Part shown: positions 44,465 through 53,712 of the stretch, piece after piece | Layout: every line of letters starts with the position of its first letter | Numbering within the stretch: position 1 is the stretch's first letter | Origin: Salinisphaera shabanensis E1L3A | GTDB taxonomy: Bacteria > Pseudomonadota > Gammaproteobacteria > Nevskiales > Salinisphaeraceae | DNA length: 64,000 nt | Assembly (NCBI RefSeq): GCF_000215955.2 | Contig: NZ_AFNV02000009.1 | Span: 1-64,000, forward strand | Direction: 5' to 3' | Made by a program: the position numbers and the translations under genes | The notes under the pieces: model-generated | What the model saw: only the letters and a program-made list of their open reading frames with translations | What the model was told of the DNA's origin: nothing | Database searches by the model: none

Positions 44465-44850
44465 CGGCTCGCCGCGCCGGGAACCAGTAACTGCCGGTGT
44501 TTTGCCGGTACCGGCGCATAGTCGCCGCCCTGCGGCAGGTGTTAACAAAGAAACCGGCATGTCAGCTGTCGGCAAGCAGTTATTGCGGTTGCCTTGTCCA
44601 CGCACGCCTGATGCGAACGTAATCGAATCGTTCTTCGACCTTCCCCACGGGATTCTCTTGAATACCATCCGGGCTTACCGGCCGCACGCTCGGGTGATTG
44701 ACGGGCGCGTACAGCCCGCTAGAGCGAGCCGGCAGAAGACCGAATCGACGCAGAGCGCTCCCTGCGGATACGCCCGGCCACGTGCCCGGCTCGCGCGTAT
44801 CGTCGCGAGCCGCTAACGTCTGTTACGAAATTGAGCACGACGCTTTCAGA
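44465..44850. other. Intergenic region between nrdJb and bluB, 386 bp
   Basis: A small imperfect hairpin GCCGGT/ACCGGC follows nrdJb. I looked for the conserved parts of a cobalamin riboswitch and did not find them. No gene is supported. Confidence 0.45.
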
Positions 44851-45522
44851 ATGGACACCCACCGCTACAGTGCCAGCGACATCGACGCGGTCTATCGCGT
44901 GATCGCCCAACGACGCGACATGCGCCATTTCCGACCCGATCCGGTCGCGCCGGAGATGCTCCAGCGCGTACTGGCCGCGGCGCATTGCGCGCCGAGTGTC
45001 GGCTACATGCAGCCCTGGCGATTCATTCGTGTGCTCGACCGCGCCTTGCGCGCGGCCATTCGCGACGATGTGGAAGCCGAGCGGCTACGCACCGCCGAGG
45101 CCATGGGCGAACGACACGATGAATTCATGCAGCTCAAGGTCGAAGGCATGGACCAGTGTGCCGAACTGCTGGTAGTCGCCTTGACCGACGGTCGCGCGCG
45201 CCATGTATTCGGGCGCCGCACGATGCCGGAAATGGATCTGGCCTCGGCCGCCTGTGCGATTCAGAATCTCTGGCTGGCCGCGCGGGCCGAAGGCCTGGGC
45301 ATGGGCTGGGTTTCGCTTTTCGAACCCGAGGTACTGGCACGTCGGCTTGATATGCCCGCGGGTGCCGCACCGATCGCCATTCTCTGTCTCGGCCACGTGG
45401 ACGCGTTCTACGATCGCCCCATGCTCGCTGAACAGGGCTGGGCCGAACGTTTATCGCTGACCGATCTCATCGGCGTCGACAGCTGGCCGCGTGCGTCGGA
45501 TGATACGAAACGCTCGTCTTAA
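44851..45522 (+). CDS. bluB: 5,6-dimethylbenzimidazole synthase BluB
   Basis: A 223-residue nitroreductase-fold enzyme that breaks FMNH2 with O2 to give dimethylbenzimidazole, the lower ligand of B12. The signature RRDMRHFRPDPVAPEMLQRVLAAAHCAPSVGYMQPWRFIRV, then GMGWVSLFEPEVLARRLDMP is diagnostic. It sits behind the B12-dependent reductase genes, so cofactor supply and use are neighbours. The ATG at 44851 begins the conserved region; a long upstream extension has no conserved content. Confidence 0.93.
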   Translation: MDTHRYSASDIDAVYRVIAQRRDMRHFRPDPVAPEMLQRVLAAAHCAPSVGYMQPWRFIRVLDRALRAAIRDDVEAERLRTAEAMGERHDEFMQLKVEGMDQCAELLVVALTDGRARHVFGRRTMPEMDLASAACAIQNLWLAARAEGLGMGWVSLFEPEVLARRLDMPAGAAPIAILCLGHVDAFYDRPMLAEQGWAERLSLTDLIGVDSWPRASDDTKRSS

Positions 45523-45762
45523 ACCACGTCAATGCGCATGTCGACTGTTTGACGCCAACATTCTTTTGTAGAACGCACCAAAGCGATCGTCACCGGCATT
45601 GGCCACCGCGTGAGCGTCCAACCTGCGCCTGCGGTCGGTTCTGCCTCAAGATGTGTCGTATACCGGCGTCGTTTCATAAGCCTTCGCGGCTCATACCACG
45701 TTCGCACAAGAACGCATGCGCACTCTAGTGTTCGGGCGGGCCCCACGATACGCCCGTCCCCA

Positions 45763-46197
45763 TCAACGCTCGGTCGCCGGATCGCCGCCGCGCCCGTCAT
45801 TACGATCACGCGCCGTATCGCCGCTGCCGTGGCTGCGTTCGGTGCTGTGATCGTTTTCGGCTGCACCGGTACGGCGTAAGTCGCGATCGCTTTCGTCGTC
45901 GTTGTCGCGGTCGGTGGCAAGATCGTCGTCCGGCGCCCCGGTACGGTTCCGGTCGCGATCGTCGTCGCTGCGCTGGGTGGCATAGTAACGGTCATCCGGA
46001 CGACCCTGATCGCGGGTGGCACGCCTATCGTCCGCCGCATTGCCCATAGACCGTCCCGGCTCGGTCGCGCCATCGGCCATGGCGGCCGGTGCGTTGCCGG
46101 ACCGACGTGCGGCTGGATCTGCGGCCTGGGCCGCGCTTGCGCCGAACAATACGGTCGCAACGAGTAATGTCGTACGAAAAATCATGGGGCACTCCAT
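45763..46197 (-). CDS. Secreted Asp/Arg-rich low-complexity protein
   Basis: A 144-residue protein with a signal peptide (MIFRTTLLVATVLFGASAAQA). The mature part is rich in Asp, Arg, Asn and Thr, with a doubled unit: DRDRNRTGAPDDDLATDR and DRDLRRTGAAENDHSTER. No hydrophobic core is evident, so it is probably disordered and extracytoplasmic. ATG 46185 is an alternative start; MECPMIF begins at 46197. An inverted repeat AGACCG-TC-CGGTCT lies at 46203-46216 just upstream. Function unknown. Confidence 0.6.
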   Translation of the reverse strand: MECPMIFRTTLLVATVLFGASAAQAADPAARRSGNAPAAMADGATEPGRSMGNAADDRRATRDQGRPDDRYYATQRSDDDRDRNRTGAPDDDLATDRDNDDESDRDLRRTGAAENDHSTERSHGSGDTARDRNDGRGGDPATER

Positions 46198-46228
46198 GGT
46201 TGAGACCGTCCGGTCTTGAGTTCGAGCC

Positions 46229-46259
46229 AAAAAAAGGCGGCCATTCAAGCATGACCGCC
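46229..46259 (-). terminator. Intrinsic terminator of the baeRF gene
   Basis: Minus-strand hairpin (GGCGGCCAT/ATGACCGCC on the plus strand, one mismatch) followed by a seven-base U-run (A-run 46229-46235). It lies 53 bp after the stop of the gene at 46312. Confidence 0.7.
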
Positions 46260-46311
46260 CTTGCCTTTCGTTACCAGCCGTTAGCGGCTGCCCACACGGC
46301 CTTCGACGCGC

Positions 46312-47472
46312 TTATGCCTCGGGCTGCATGGCGTAACGCAGAACGGCAGCCACGCCCGTATCCGTGGGCATGAGGTTGCCGGGCACGAATTTGACGTCAC
46401 CATCACTGGCGATCACGAACTCGGCGATTTTGTCGAGCACGTCGTCGGTTTGACCGTCGCCCGCGGCGCCGTATTCGACTGCGCCATTGCTATCGACCGT
46501 GCCTTCGATACGCGCGGTCTCGTCGATCAACAGGGTATCGATTTGCCCGATGGTGGCCGAGTAAGCGACGTCTTCCAGCGCGTTTGCGCCTTCCTTATGC
46601 GCGGCACGCTCGTGATAGCGCTCAATGATCTGCTCGATATTGTCGCGCGTGGCGCGTTCGGCCACTTTCCAGGCCTGCTCGCCGAGATTGCTCTGGCGAA
46701 TCGCTTCGAACGGATCATGGTCCAAGCCGTTCTCGAGCAGATTCGGATGCTCGCTGACCTCGCGATACAGGCCTTGATGCTCGGCGACGGCTGCCAGCAC
46801 CAACGGCCGGTTGGTGTTGCCGTGGTACTCGCGGATCGCCTTGTCGACTTCCTTGAAATAGTTCTTCAGATCGGTGCTGTTGCTGCCGGCGCTCTCGGAA
46901 TCCTTTCGATTCGGCGAGGTGTCCGGTTTGCCGAGCGCTTCGCCCATGCCGCGCGGCACGTCACTGTGCAGGTCGATTTCAACGATGGCGTCCTGGTTGG
47001 CGTCGTAGAGTGCGACCTCTTGAACGCTCACGCACAGAATCTGATAAGACATCCAGTTCGAAGCCGCACGCAGCGCCGGGCGCAGGTGGAACGACTCGGC
47101 GACGATCCCCTGTGCTTCGACCGGGCTGGTCATCATGCGACGCACGGTGAAGCGCTTGGGCGATGCGAACACGGCCAGCCCGTACTGCTGATGTGTCCAG
47201 AACTCGTCATTGGCGCCGACCGATTCGAGCTTTTCAAGCAGCGCGTCGCGCTCGTACTTGTCCATATCACGCCGATCGAGCGCTTCGCCGACCTTCTTGA
47301 CCTGATCCTTATAAAGGATGCGGTTTTCTTCGCGATAGTTCGATACCGGCGTGGTCGGTACATAGATCGTCACGCAGGGCGATTCGTCCGCCAGCGTAAG
47401 CGAATTGATGTCGCGCGACTGCAGCATCGGCGCATCGGTTTCGGGCATATCGTTCTCTTTAGAATCGGTCAT
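46312..47472 (-). CDS. baeRF-family protein (bacterial archaeo-eukaryotic release-factor-like)
   Basis: A 386-residue protein of the baeRF3-like group. The N-terminus INSLTLADESPCVTIYVPTTPVSNYREENRILYKDQVKKVGEAL and the central LVLAAVAEHQGLYREVSEHPNLLENGLDHDP match that group. Its three-domain layout recalls eRF1, with roles proposed in ribosome rescue or hibernation. C-terminal DTLLIDETARIEGTVD and a Rossmann-like end (DDVLDKIAEFVIASDGDVKFVPGNLMPTDTGVAAVLRY) also fit. Divergent from the MFS gene. Confidence 0.82.
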   Translation of the reverse strand: MTDSKENDMPETDAPMLQSRDINSLTLADESPCVTIYVPTTPVSNYREENRILYKDQVKKVGEALDRRDMDKYERDALLEKLESVGANDEFWTHQQYGLAVFASPKRFTVRRMMTSPVEAQGIVAESFHLRPALRAASNWMSYQILCVSVQEVALYDANQDAIVEIDLHSDVPRGMGEALGKPDTSPNRKDSESAGSNSTDLKNYFKEVDKAIREYHGNTNRPLVLAAVAEHQGLYREVSEHPNLLENGLDHDPFEAIRQSNLGEQAWKVAERATRDNIEQIIERYHERAAHKEGANALEDVAYSATIGQIDTLLIDETARIEGTVDSNGAVEYGAAGDGQTDDVLDKIAEFVIASDGDVKFVPGNLMPTDTGVAAVLRYAMQPEA

Positions 47473-47708
47473 GATGATCGATCGATCTCCAACTGTTGTT
47501 CAATTCGTATGCTGCGTTACCTATTCTCGATGCTGGCCGTACCGCCTTTTTCAACAGTTCATTTTCAGTTCGGCTGTCTGACCCATGGTGTGCATCCGAC
47601 TCGAGCACGCGGCCGAAGCGACCGTCCGCCGTCGAATACACGAATCACATCCCGTTGCAGGCAGTCTTCGTGGCAAAGTAAGCGCCGTTTTCCGACTCGA
47701 CGCGTTGA

Positions 47709-49160
47709 ATGAATCGCCTCTCCGATACCGCATCGGCCTCGCCGCTAACGAACCCCCTACTGCTGGTCATGGTCCTGGCCGCGTTCACGAGCGTGCTCAA
47801 CAACAGCATGGTCAACGTGGCGATTCCGACTATCAGTACCCACCTCGACGTATCGCCCAGTCTGTCGGGCTGGGTGATCACCGCGTTTTCGATCGTGTTC
47901 GCCACGGGTGTGGCGCTGTATGGGCGCGTATCCGACAGCTACAGCTTTCGCGTGACGTTTCTCGCCGCGCTCGTGATCTTCGGCGTGGGGTCATTGACCT
48001 GCGCGCTTGCCCCCAGCTTCGGCTGGCTTGTCGCCGGTCGTGCGATTCAGGCAGCGGGCGCGGCAGCCATACCGTCGCTGGCGTTCGGCTCGGTGGCCCG
48101 CCTTTTCCCGCCGGGCAAGCGCGGCGTGGTTTTCGGCACCTTGTCTTCGGCGATCGGGCTCGGCGCCGCAACCGGGCCGTTGATTGGCGGCCTCGGCGTG
48201 AGTGCATTCGGCTGGCGCGTGTTGTTCTACGGCACGCTTGCCGTAATCGGCCTGCTGTTCGTTGCGGCGTGGCGGTTCCTGCCCGATTTGAACGCCCAGC
48301 GCGAGCGCCAGCCACACCGTTTCGCCCGGCTCGATCTACCGGGCGGATTGCTGCTCGCGCTCGGTGCGGCCACTCTACTATTCGGCGTGACGGCGGCGAA
48401 CCATTCCGGCTTGGCGGCGCCTCAGTCCTGGGGTGCACTGCTTTTGTCCGCGAGCATGATCGGCGGCTTCGTATGGCGTATCCGAACGGCCACGCATCCT
48501 TTTGCGCCGCCCCGGTTGTTTGCCAACCGACAATTCCTCTCGGCGGCCGCGATTGCACTGTTGTCGCAGGCTGCCTTCATCGGCGGCGGGCTGTTTCTCA
48601 CGCCGCTTTTGTTGATCAACCAGCTTGGTCTGACAGCATTTCAGACCGGGCTTGTGGTAGCGCCCGGCGCAATCGCGGTCGCACTGCTGGCGCCCACGAT
48701 CGGTCGGTTGTCGGACAAGTTCGGCCCCCGTGCGGTTCTCGGCATCAGCCTGACATGGCTTCTGTTCGGCCTGTTGTTCATGTCGTCGTTCGCGGTGGGC
48801 GCCTCGCCGTGGATGGTCGCGATCGCCCTGGTCATCGCGAGCATCGGCTATGCGGGCGTGACATCGCCGGCGGCAAATGCCGCCTCCAAGGCCTTGTCGC
48901 CGGAGATTGCAGGCGTCGGCTTTGGTATCTATCAGCTGTTCTTCTTCATGGGCGCGGGCACCGGCGCCGCGGTATTCGGTTCGGTGCTTTCCGCGCGCCA
49001 GCAAAGTGCGGGCGCTGCACTGAACCCACTTTATGAAGGCGGCTTGGCGACGGCGGCGTTCTCGGACGCGTATCTGGTCGCCTGTATTGCGGTCCTCGTC
49101 GCCATGACCTTGCTGGTCGGCCTCGGACGTAGCGAACCGGCACGAGCCGATCCGGCCTGA
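47709..49160 (+). CDS. MFS transporter, DHA2-like drug/proton antiporter
   Basis: A 483-residue protein with about 14 hydrophobic segments. NSMVNVAIPTISTHLDVSPSLSGWVITAFSIVFATGVALYGRVSDSYSFR (TM1, motif D and loop 2-3 motif A, here GRVSDSYSFR) and GLGAATGPLIGG (motif C of antiporters) place it in the DHA2 type. It probably exports hydrophobic drugs; the substrate is unknown. Divergent from the baeRF gene across 236 bp. Confidence 0.9.
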   Translation: MNRLSDTASASPLTNPLLLVMVLAAFTSVLNNSMVNVAIPTISTHLDVSPSLSGWVITAFSIVFATGVALYGRVSDSYSFRVTFLAALVIFGVGSLTCALAPSFGWLVAGRAIQAAGAAAIPSLAFGSVARLFPPGKRGVVFGTLSSAIGLGAATGPLIGGLGVSAFGWRVLFYGTLAVIGLLFVAAWRFLPDLNAQRERQPHRFARLDLPGGLLLALGAATLLFGVTAANHSGLAAPQSWGALLLSASMIGGFVWRIRTATHPFAPPRLFANRQFLSAAAIALLSQAAFIGGGLFLTPLLLINQLGLTAFQTGLVVAPGAIAVALLAPTIGRLSDKFGPRAVLGISLTWLLFGLLFMSSFAVGASPWMVAIALVIASIGYAGVTSPAANAASKALSPEIAGVGFGIYQLFFFMGAGTGAAVFGSVLSARQQSAGAALNPLYEGGLATAAFSDAYLVACIAVLVAMTLLVGLGRSEPARADPA

Positions 49161-49269
49161 TGCCGGAAAAGCGAACTGGACATCGCCAAGCGAAAATCAG
49201 CGGGCGATGTCCGCCCGCGCAGCATTGACCCGCCACAAGTGATAACGACTGACTCGGGCGCTCAGCGGA

Positions 49270-50085
49270 TCACCCCGTAACCACGGGAGACGCCCGGCGT
49301 GGCGCGATCTGATAGCGCACGCCCCACGAATCGGCGATCTCGACGGCGCGGGTCGGCCCCGGCGCCAGTCCGAGCGCAATCTGCTGCAAGCCGGCCATGG
49401 TACGGGGGCGCTCAGCGGCGCCGGCACTGTTCCAGCTATTGGCCGCGATATGGTGGTGATAGCCGTCCCGCGAGAAGAAACTCGCACCCGGGTACCGACA
49501 AGTCAGATCGAGCCCGATCTGTTCGCCGAAAAATGCTTCGGCCCGGCGCGTATCGCCAACCTGCAGATGCACGTGGCCGATACGCGCGTCCCGGGCGACA
49601 CCCGCCCAGGCGCTTTCGTCCGCGTCGGCAAGCAACGCGGGCACATCGAGCCGCGTGGTCGCCATCTGTACGCGGCTGTCGTGCCAGTGCCACGTCTCGC
49701 GCGGCCGGTCGGCATAGACCTCCACGCCGTTGCCTTCCGGATCGTGCAAATAGAGCGCTTCGCTGACTCGATGATCGGAGGCGCCATCGAGGCGCACGCC
49801 GCGCTCGATCGCATGCCGAAGCCAGCGTGCGAGCTCGGTGCGCGACGGCATGAGAAAGGCCGTATGAAACAGTCCCGCAGCATGCGGATCGGGCACATCG
49901 GCATGCCGTCGTTCGGTCAGTCGCAGAAAGCCCCGACCGCCGGCGCCGAGCGTGACCCAATTGGCCTGTTCGTGTACCGGATGCAGTCCAAGCACGTTTT
50001 CATAAAATGCTCGCGTAAGGGCAAGATCACGCACCGCGAGTTCGACCTGCTCGATGGTCACGGTATCGGTTGCTGATGTGCTCAT
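49270..50085 (-). CDS. VOC-family protein, catechol-2,3-dioxygenase-like (CatE type)
   Basis: A 271-residue protein with two vicinal-oxygen-chelate modules. The first begins IEQVELAVRDLALTRAFYENVLGLHPVHEQANWVTLGAG. The second begins around IGHVHLQVGDTRRAEAFFGEQIGLDLTCRYPGASFFSRDGYHHHIAANSW. Metal-binding His and Glu residues are in these strands and in LYLHDPEGNGVEVYADRP. Its ATG overlaps the DoxX stop (ATGA), so the two are coupled. Substrate unknown; quinone or electrophile detoxification is a common theme for such pairs. Confidence 0.85.
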   Translation of the reverse strand: MSTSATDTVTIEQVELAVRDLALTRAFYENVLGLHPVHEQANWVTLGAGGRGFLRLTERRHADVPDPHAAGLFHTAFLMPSRTELARWLRHAIERGVRLDGASDHRVSEALYLHDPEGNGVEVYADRPRETWHWHDSRVQMATTRLDVPALLADADESAWAGVARDARIGHVHLQVGDTRRAEAFFGEQIGLDLTCRYPGASFFSRDGYHHHIAANSWNSAGAAERPRTMAGLQQIALGLAPGPTRAVEIADSWGVRYQIAPRRASPVVTG

Positions 50086-50528
50086 CGGACGCTTTCCTTC
50101 GAGCGAGCCGCCACTACCGTTGCGCGCGACTGCCAGGCCGCCGCACCGTTGCCGCATAACGCCTGCACCACAAGGGCAACGATCCAGAACGCCGGATATT
50201 CCCAACCGCCGCCTTCATTGCTGAACATGAAACCGTTGGCGCCGTGGGCGGAAACGATCGTGCCCAACAGCAACGGCACCATGGCCACCGCCACCAGTCG
50301 CGGCCAGAGACCGACGATCAGCGCAGCGCCGCCAGCAAGTTCCCACGCGATCGCGATATAGGCGAGTGCGGCCAGCAAACCGAGGCTGGAAAAATACTCG
50401 GCCGTGCCGGCCGGGGTGAACACGAATATCTTCACACCGGCATGAAACAGAAACAGCCCGCCGAGAACGACGCGCAGGATAAGGAGCCCCCAGGGCGCAA
50501 AACGATTATCGATCATGAAAAACCTCAT
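50082..50528 (-). CDS. DoxX-family membrane protein
   Basis: About 148 residues with four transmembrane helices: WGLLILRVVLGGLFLFHAGVKIF, LGLLAALAYIAIAWELAGGAALIVGLW, RLVAVAMVPLLLGTIVSAHG and FWIVALVVQALCGNGAAAW. RVVLGGLFLFHAGVKI is the DoxX hallmark. ATGs at 50537, 50528 and 50516 are all possible starts. It overlaps the VOC gene and follows a LysR gene on the same strand, forming a small cluster. Confidence 0.85.
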   Translation of the reverse strand: MRFFMIDNRFAPWGLLILRVVLGGLFLFHAGVKIFVFTPAGTAEYFSSLGLLAALAYIAIAWELAGGAALIVGLWPRLVAVAMVPLLLGTIVSAHGANGFMFSNEGGGWEYPAFWIVALVVQALCGNGAAAWQSRATVVAARSKESVR

Positions 50529-50624
50529 GGATGCCATATAACTCGGACACGCAGGATGCGCGCTAGCCGAACCGGCCACTAGCCGGGCAATCGCGATTTA
50601 ACAATTTCGATAATGGAAAGAATG

Positions 50625-51548
50625 TCAGGGGCCGGCGTGCCCCGTCTCCCAGCTGGGCGGATCATCGAAATGGTCCACCAGCCAGTCGATCAGAAGCCGA
50701 ACCTTGCGCGGTGGGCGCTGTCCGGCCGGATGCAGTACATAGACACCCGTTCCCGGCGACGTCCATTCCGGCAGCAGTCGTACGAGGTCCCCCGATGCCA
50801 CGCTGGCAGCGGCCACGAAGCTGGGTATACGTGCGATCCCGAGTTCCGCACAGGCTGCATCGAGCACCGCCTCGGCGTTCGAAAAGCTGAGCCTTGATTC
50901 GACTGCCACCCGTGTAGCGGGCGTGTGCTCACCCGCTTCGAACCCCCAGATGCATGGATCACGAAAGTTGGCGTCGATGATGCAATCGTGTGCGGCCAGA
51001 TCAGCGGGCGTCTGCGGCGTGCCGCGGGCCTGCAGGTACGCCGGTGCCGCGACCAGCCAGTCCCGCGATGAAGTCAGACGACGCGCAATCAGCGTACTGT
51101 CCGCCAGGCGGCCGATACGTACCGCCGCATCGTAACCTTCCTGGACGAGATTCACGGCCTCGTCACTGAATGTCACGTCGAGACTGATACGCTCATAATG
51201 GGCCGCGAACGCATTCAGACTGGGCACCACCCAACGCACCCCAAACGTATGCGGCACCGAAATACGCAGGCGCCCGGTCGGCTCGACAGTACCGGCCGTG
51301 ACGGCGGCGTCCAGTTCATCCAGGGATTCCAACAGCCGCCGCACGCCCTCGAAATAGGTCTGGCCGGCTTCTGTGACCGACAATGCCCGCGTCGTTCGCT
51401 TGATCAGCTGCACGCCGAGTTCGGTTTCCAGGCGCGCAATCATTTTCGACGCCGTTGCCGCACTCACCCCCATGCGCCGTGCTGCGGCCGCAAAACTGCC
51501 CAGTTCGAGCACCGCCACCAGCATCCGGTCACATTCGTAACGATTCAT
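50625..51548 (-). CDS. LysR-family transcriptional regulator
   Basis: A 307-residue LysR protein. The HTH is at 1-60 (MLVAVLELGSFAAAARRMGVSAATASKMIARLETELGVQLIKRTTRALSVTEAG). A substrate domain at 90-300 has ISVPHTFGVRWVVPSLNAF and PADLAAHDCIIDANFRDP. It lies directly upstream of the DoxX-VOC pair on the same strand, about 100 bp away, and probably regulates it. Effector unknown. Confidence 0.92.
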   Translation of the reverse strand: MNRYECDRMLVAVLELGSFAAAARRMGVSAATASKMIARLETELGVQLIKRTTRALSVTEAGQTYFEGVRRLLESLDELDAAVTAGTVEPTGRLRISVPHTFGVRWVVPSLNAFAAHYERISLDVTFSDEAVNLVQEGYDAAVRIGRLADSTLIARRLTSSRDWLVAAPAYLQARGTPQTPADLAAHDCIIDANFRDPCIWGFEAGEHTPATRVAVESRLSFSNAEAVLDAACAELGIARIPSFVAAASVASGDLVRLLPEWTSPGTGVYVLHPAGQRPPRKVRLLIDWLVDHFDDPPSWETGHAGP

Positions 51549-51675
51549 TCACGTATTGTGGCCAGCGCCAGAGGCGTTGGCGAGCCCCGTGCACAAGACC
51601 TTATTGACCAAGCCCGCGTAGCGACGCTTTTATCCGCGTACTCGGCAATGGACATTCGCACGATGAGCAATGGCT

Positions 51676-53022
51676 CTATTGCTGTTGCGACTGGCGATGA
51701 TTCGGTGGCGCCCGGTAGCGAAATACCGTGGTATTGCGCCCGCGGCATTTGGCGGCATAAAGCGCGTGATCGGCGCGCTCCATCCAGATTTCGATGCTAT
51801 CTGCCGGTTCGAACGCGACGCCGCCGCTGAATCGTACGGGCCCATGCTCAAGCGGTTGCTTTTCGCACGCTTCGCGCAGCAATTCGTCGACCTTTTCGAC
51901 CTTCGCCTGGTCGGCGCCGGGCAGAAGCACGGCAAACTCCTCGCCGCCGCAGCGCCCCGCGGTACCGCCGTGCGCGCGAACCACGTTTCGCAACACCCGC
52001 GAGAAAAACTTCAAGGTCGTGTCACCGTAGACATGCCCGTAGGTGTCGTTGATGTCCTTGAAGTAGTCCAGATCGTAAAGAATCAACGCGCCTTCTACGC
52101 CGCGCTCGGCCTCGGTCTGTCGACAGTAAGCGTCGGCGATCGCATAGAACGAACCGTGGTTGAACAAGCCGGTAAGACTGTCGCGCCGGCCTGCCTCTCG
52201 CAGTTTTTCCGCATACTCGTTGATCAGACGTTGTTCGCTTTCGAAGCGGCGAAAGAATCCACCGACCATGACCAGCAACAAGCCAATGCTGAGCGTATAG
52301 GTCATCGCGGCATCGATGGCATGCGCCGCCCGGGAGGGATAGGGGTCGATCCAGCCCGGTGAACGATAATCCAGCCATAGCAAAAGATAAGGAACGGCCA
52401 GAAAAAGCAAAGCGATCAGCAGGCGTTGCCAAGGCGCCACGAGCAGCACGCAGAACGCGTAGCCGGCGACCACCAGGAACAGCAGAAGGCTCGGGCCATC
52501 CATGCCCTGGTTGTATATCCAGTTCAGCGGCAATAGTGCGATTGCGATGAGACAGCAGGAGACCTTCGCGGATTGCCTGGCGTAGTGCCCACGGCGCAAA
52601 TAAGCCCAGATGGATAAAAGTCCCGCGCCGATAATCGTCACTACGACGATGAAAAACGTATCGGTCAGATTCGCCAGATAATTGAGCAACGCGCCGCCAA
52701 AGCAGCCCACTGCCGCGAAGAAGACGAACCCGCGGTTCATTCGCTGTTCGGGCGATTCGACATTGCCTTCAAGCAGCCAGCGCCAGTACCGGGTGAGCGT
52801 ATGCACCAGATTCTTGTCGGGATCTGTCATGAAAAACCGGCCCACGCCTGTACTGGTCCCAATATGGCTCGCCGTGCCGACAACGAGCATCGCAGCCGTA
52901 ATCATACGGAGAATGCGCGTTCCGACCACGCGCTCTCTGAGCGGGCCGCCTCGTCTGCGCGGACCAGCATAGCGAACCGACTGCTCGTCCAACCGGAGAA
53001 CCCGACGCAAAGCGCATTCCAT
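51676..53022 (-). CDS. Membrane-bound diguanylate cyclase
   Basis: About 448 residues. A basic N-terminus is followed by about six hydrophobic segments (between residues 40 and 265), then a linker helix and a GGDEF domain at 275-440: GRRDSLTGLFNHGSFYAIADAYCRQ, LILYDLDYFKDINDTYGHVYGD, active site RCGGEEFAVLLPG. It predicts cyclic di-GMP synthesis. The I-site position (AHGGTAG) lacks RxxD. Start uncertain: ATG 53022 is used; ATGs at 52905 and 52830 would shorten the N-terminus. The third such enzyme in the window. Confidence 0.9.
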   Translation of the reverse strand: MECALRRVLRLDEQSVRYAGPRRRGGPLRERVVGTRILRMITAAMLVVGTASHIGTSTGVGRFFMTDPDKNLVHTLTRYWRWLLEGNVESPEQRMNRGFVFFAAVGCFGGALLNYLANLTDTFFIVVVTIIGAGLLSIWAYLRRGHYARQSAKVSCCLIAIALLPLNWIYNQGMDGPSLLLFLVVAGYAFCVLLVAPWQRLLIALLFLAVPYLLLWLDYRSPGWIDPYPSRAAHAIDAAMTYTLSIGLLLVMVGGFFRRFESEQRLINEYAEKLREAGRRDSLTGLFNHGSFYAIADAYCRQTEAERGVEGALILYDLDYFKDINDTYGHVYGDTTLKFFSRVLRNVVRAHGGTAGRCGGEEFAVLLPGADQAKVEKVDELLREACEKQPLEHGPVRFSGGVAFEPADSIEIWMERADHALYAAKCRGRNTTVFRYRAPPNHRQSQQQ

Positions 53023-53118
53023 ACGGCCGACCAACGTTCATTTTGCTAAGAAACGTAGGCACGCGGCGGTACGCGCACGCCTATAATTACGCCCAAATCT
53101 TCCCCCAAGGCTGTGTTA

Positions 53119-53655
53119 ATGCTTTCTTCTCGATTCGCCCGTTTGGGTGTGGGCATGCTGGCAGCCAGTACGCTGTTTCCGCTGTCGGCATGTGCGTATG
53201 CCCGAAACGTTACAGCTGAAACACCCCCGCCGCCGGTGATCGAGCTGGCTTGCGCGGACAGTGCCAGCGATGCGCCTACAGGCGATGCCAAGCGCTACTC
53301 GCTACCGGACTCCGACGGCACGCTCTGGTTGGTCCCCTGTATTCGCGGCGCGTACCAGACCGCCTACAACGTGGTGGTCGCGCCCCAACACGGACACGCT
53401 CGACGACTGCTTTTCGCCCAGTGGCGCGATGAAAGCTGGACCGGCACAGCCGATGTGTTCGATCCCGCGTTCGACATGCAATCCGGCGTGTTGACCGACC
53501 GTTACAAGGCCCGCGGCGTAGGCGACTGCGGCGGTGCACGCCGGTGGCAATGGAACGGCTATGATTTCCGGCTGCTCGAGTATCGGGCAAAGAGCGATTG
53601 CGACGGCACCAACACCGCGTTCCCCGTTATATTCGAAGCGCCGGCTTTACCCTAG
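53119..53655 (+). CDS. Putative lipoprotein, DUF1176-like
   Basis: A 178-residue protein with a lipoprotein signal ending LSAC (Cys about 25). The mature domain contains ADVFDPAFDMQSGVLTDRYKARGVGDCGGARRWQWNGYDFRLLEYRAKSDCDG. This matches the end of DUF1176 proteins, where paired cysteines and a W-x-G-x2-F-x-L motif recur. That family usually is longer, so this may be a shortened member. ATG 53119 has AAGG 8 bp upstream. Confidence 0.65.
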   Translation: MLSSRFARLGVGMLAASTLFPLSACAYARNVTAETPPPPVIELACADSASDAPTGDAKRYSLPDSDGTLWLVPCIRGAYQTAYNVVVAPQHGHARRLLFAQWRDESWTGTADVFDPAFDMQSGVLTDRYKARGVGDCGGARRWQWNGYDFRLLEYRAKSDCDGTNTAFPVIFEAPALP

Positions 53656-53712
53656 CGCCCATCACCGCCGACATTCGCCCGCCCGATCCGCTGTGCGTGC
53701 CCGGCCTGCGTG

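Noticed and set aside
44465-44850. Cobalamin riboswitch before bluB
   Set aside because: The conserved B12-box and core segments could not be found; only a weak hairpin is present.
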